Position numbers and translations under genes: made by a program. From an uncultured Hyphomonadaceae bacterium (GTDB lineage: Bacteria; Pseudomonadota; Alphaproteobacteria; Caulobacterales; Hyphomonadaceae), in the NCBI GenBank assembly GCA_938049795.1, contig CALLCD010000233.1:1-5807 (forward strand): 5,807 bases of DNA, given 5' to 3'. Under the pieces are notes generated by a model. It was given only the letters and a program-made list of their open reading frames with translations, made no database searches and was not told the DNA's origin. Numbering within the stretch: position 1 is the first letter of the stretch; every line of letters starts with the position of its first letter. Below, one piece after another: positions 5,686 to 5,807 of the stretch.

Positions 5686-5807
5686 ATGATCGAGAAAGTC
5701 CTGATTGCGAATCGCGGCGAGATTGCCCTGCGCATTCACCGTGCCTGTAAGGAAATGGGCATTGCCACCGTGGTCGTCCATTCCGAAGCGGATGAACAGT
5801 CTATGGC
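5686..5807 (+). CDS. accC: Biotin carboxylase subunit of acetyl-CoA carboxylase (AccC), N-terminal part only
   Basis: Forty codons are visible before the window ends. The protein begins MIEKVLIANRGEIALRI and continues HRACKEMGIATVVVHSEAD. The IANRGEIALRI stretch and the following strand-helix-strand are the start of the biotin carboxylase N-terminal domain. This enzyme uses ATP and bicarbonate to carboxylate biotin on AccB. Propionyl-CoA and pyruvate carboxylases share this N-terminus, but the position directly after accB makes AccC the clear call. The ATP-grasp and catalytic regions are outside the window. Confidence 0.95.
   Translation, partial: MIEKVLIANRGEIALRIHRACKEMGIATVVVHSEADEQSM

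Overview
This is chromosomal DNA from an alphaproteobacterium. The evidence is a high-GC housekeeping background, an aroQ-accB-accC gene order common in that class, and alphaproteobacterial-looking ThiS, ThiG and AccB sequences. A marine stalked or prosthecate lineage (Caulobacterales/Maricaulales-like) is my guess, not something the window proves. Most genes are recognisable core functions. One AT-richer stretch, roughly 3850-4480, stands out.

Layout. At the left edge, on the minus strand, is the N-terminal third or so of an exported M28-type metallopeptidase (1-401). A 289-base divergent intergenic region follows, then a complete small-conductance mechanosensitive channel gene on the plus strand (mscS, 691-1512) ending in a strong rho-independent terminator (1540-1572). 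Convergent to it is a minus-strand pair: thiG (thiazole synthase, 2997-3779) and, overlapping its stop codon by one base, a DUF885-type predicted metallopeptidase lipoprotein (1597-2997). Next, on the plus strand, is an unrecognised 173-residue protein with two cysteine pairs (3883-4404). Its GC content is about 46 percent by hand count, against roughly 60 percent in its neighbours. Beyond it, on the minus strand, is thiS (4488-4688), the sulfur-carrier partner of ThiG. Diverging from thiS is the plus-strand cluster aroQ (4755-5186), accB (5200-5673) and the start of accC (5686 to the window end).

How the genes fit together. ThiS supplies the sulfur as a C-terminal thiocarboxylate and ThiG builds the thiazole of thiamine. 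Their genes are normally adjacent but are separated here by about 0.7 kb holding the opposite-strand unknown gene, so thiG probably needs its own promoter. AroQ (shikimate pathway) is followed at short spacing by AccB and AccC, the biotin-carrier and biotin-carboxylase parts of acetyl-CoA carboxylase. Both junctions have a Shine-Dalgarno sequence fused to the upstream stop codon. The MscS channel and the exported peptidase are envelope functions read from a shared divergent promoter region.

I saw no tRNA, rRNA, CRISPR array, insertion sequence or TPP riboswitch. The best candidate for something undescribed is the small cysteine-pair protein interrupting the thiamine pair. Nothing in the window shows what it does.
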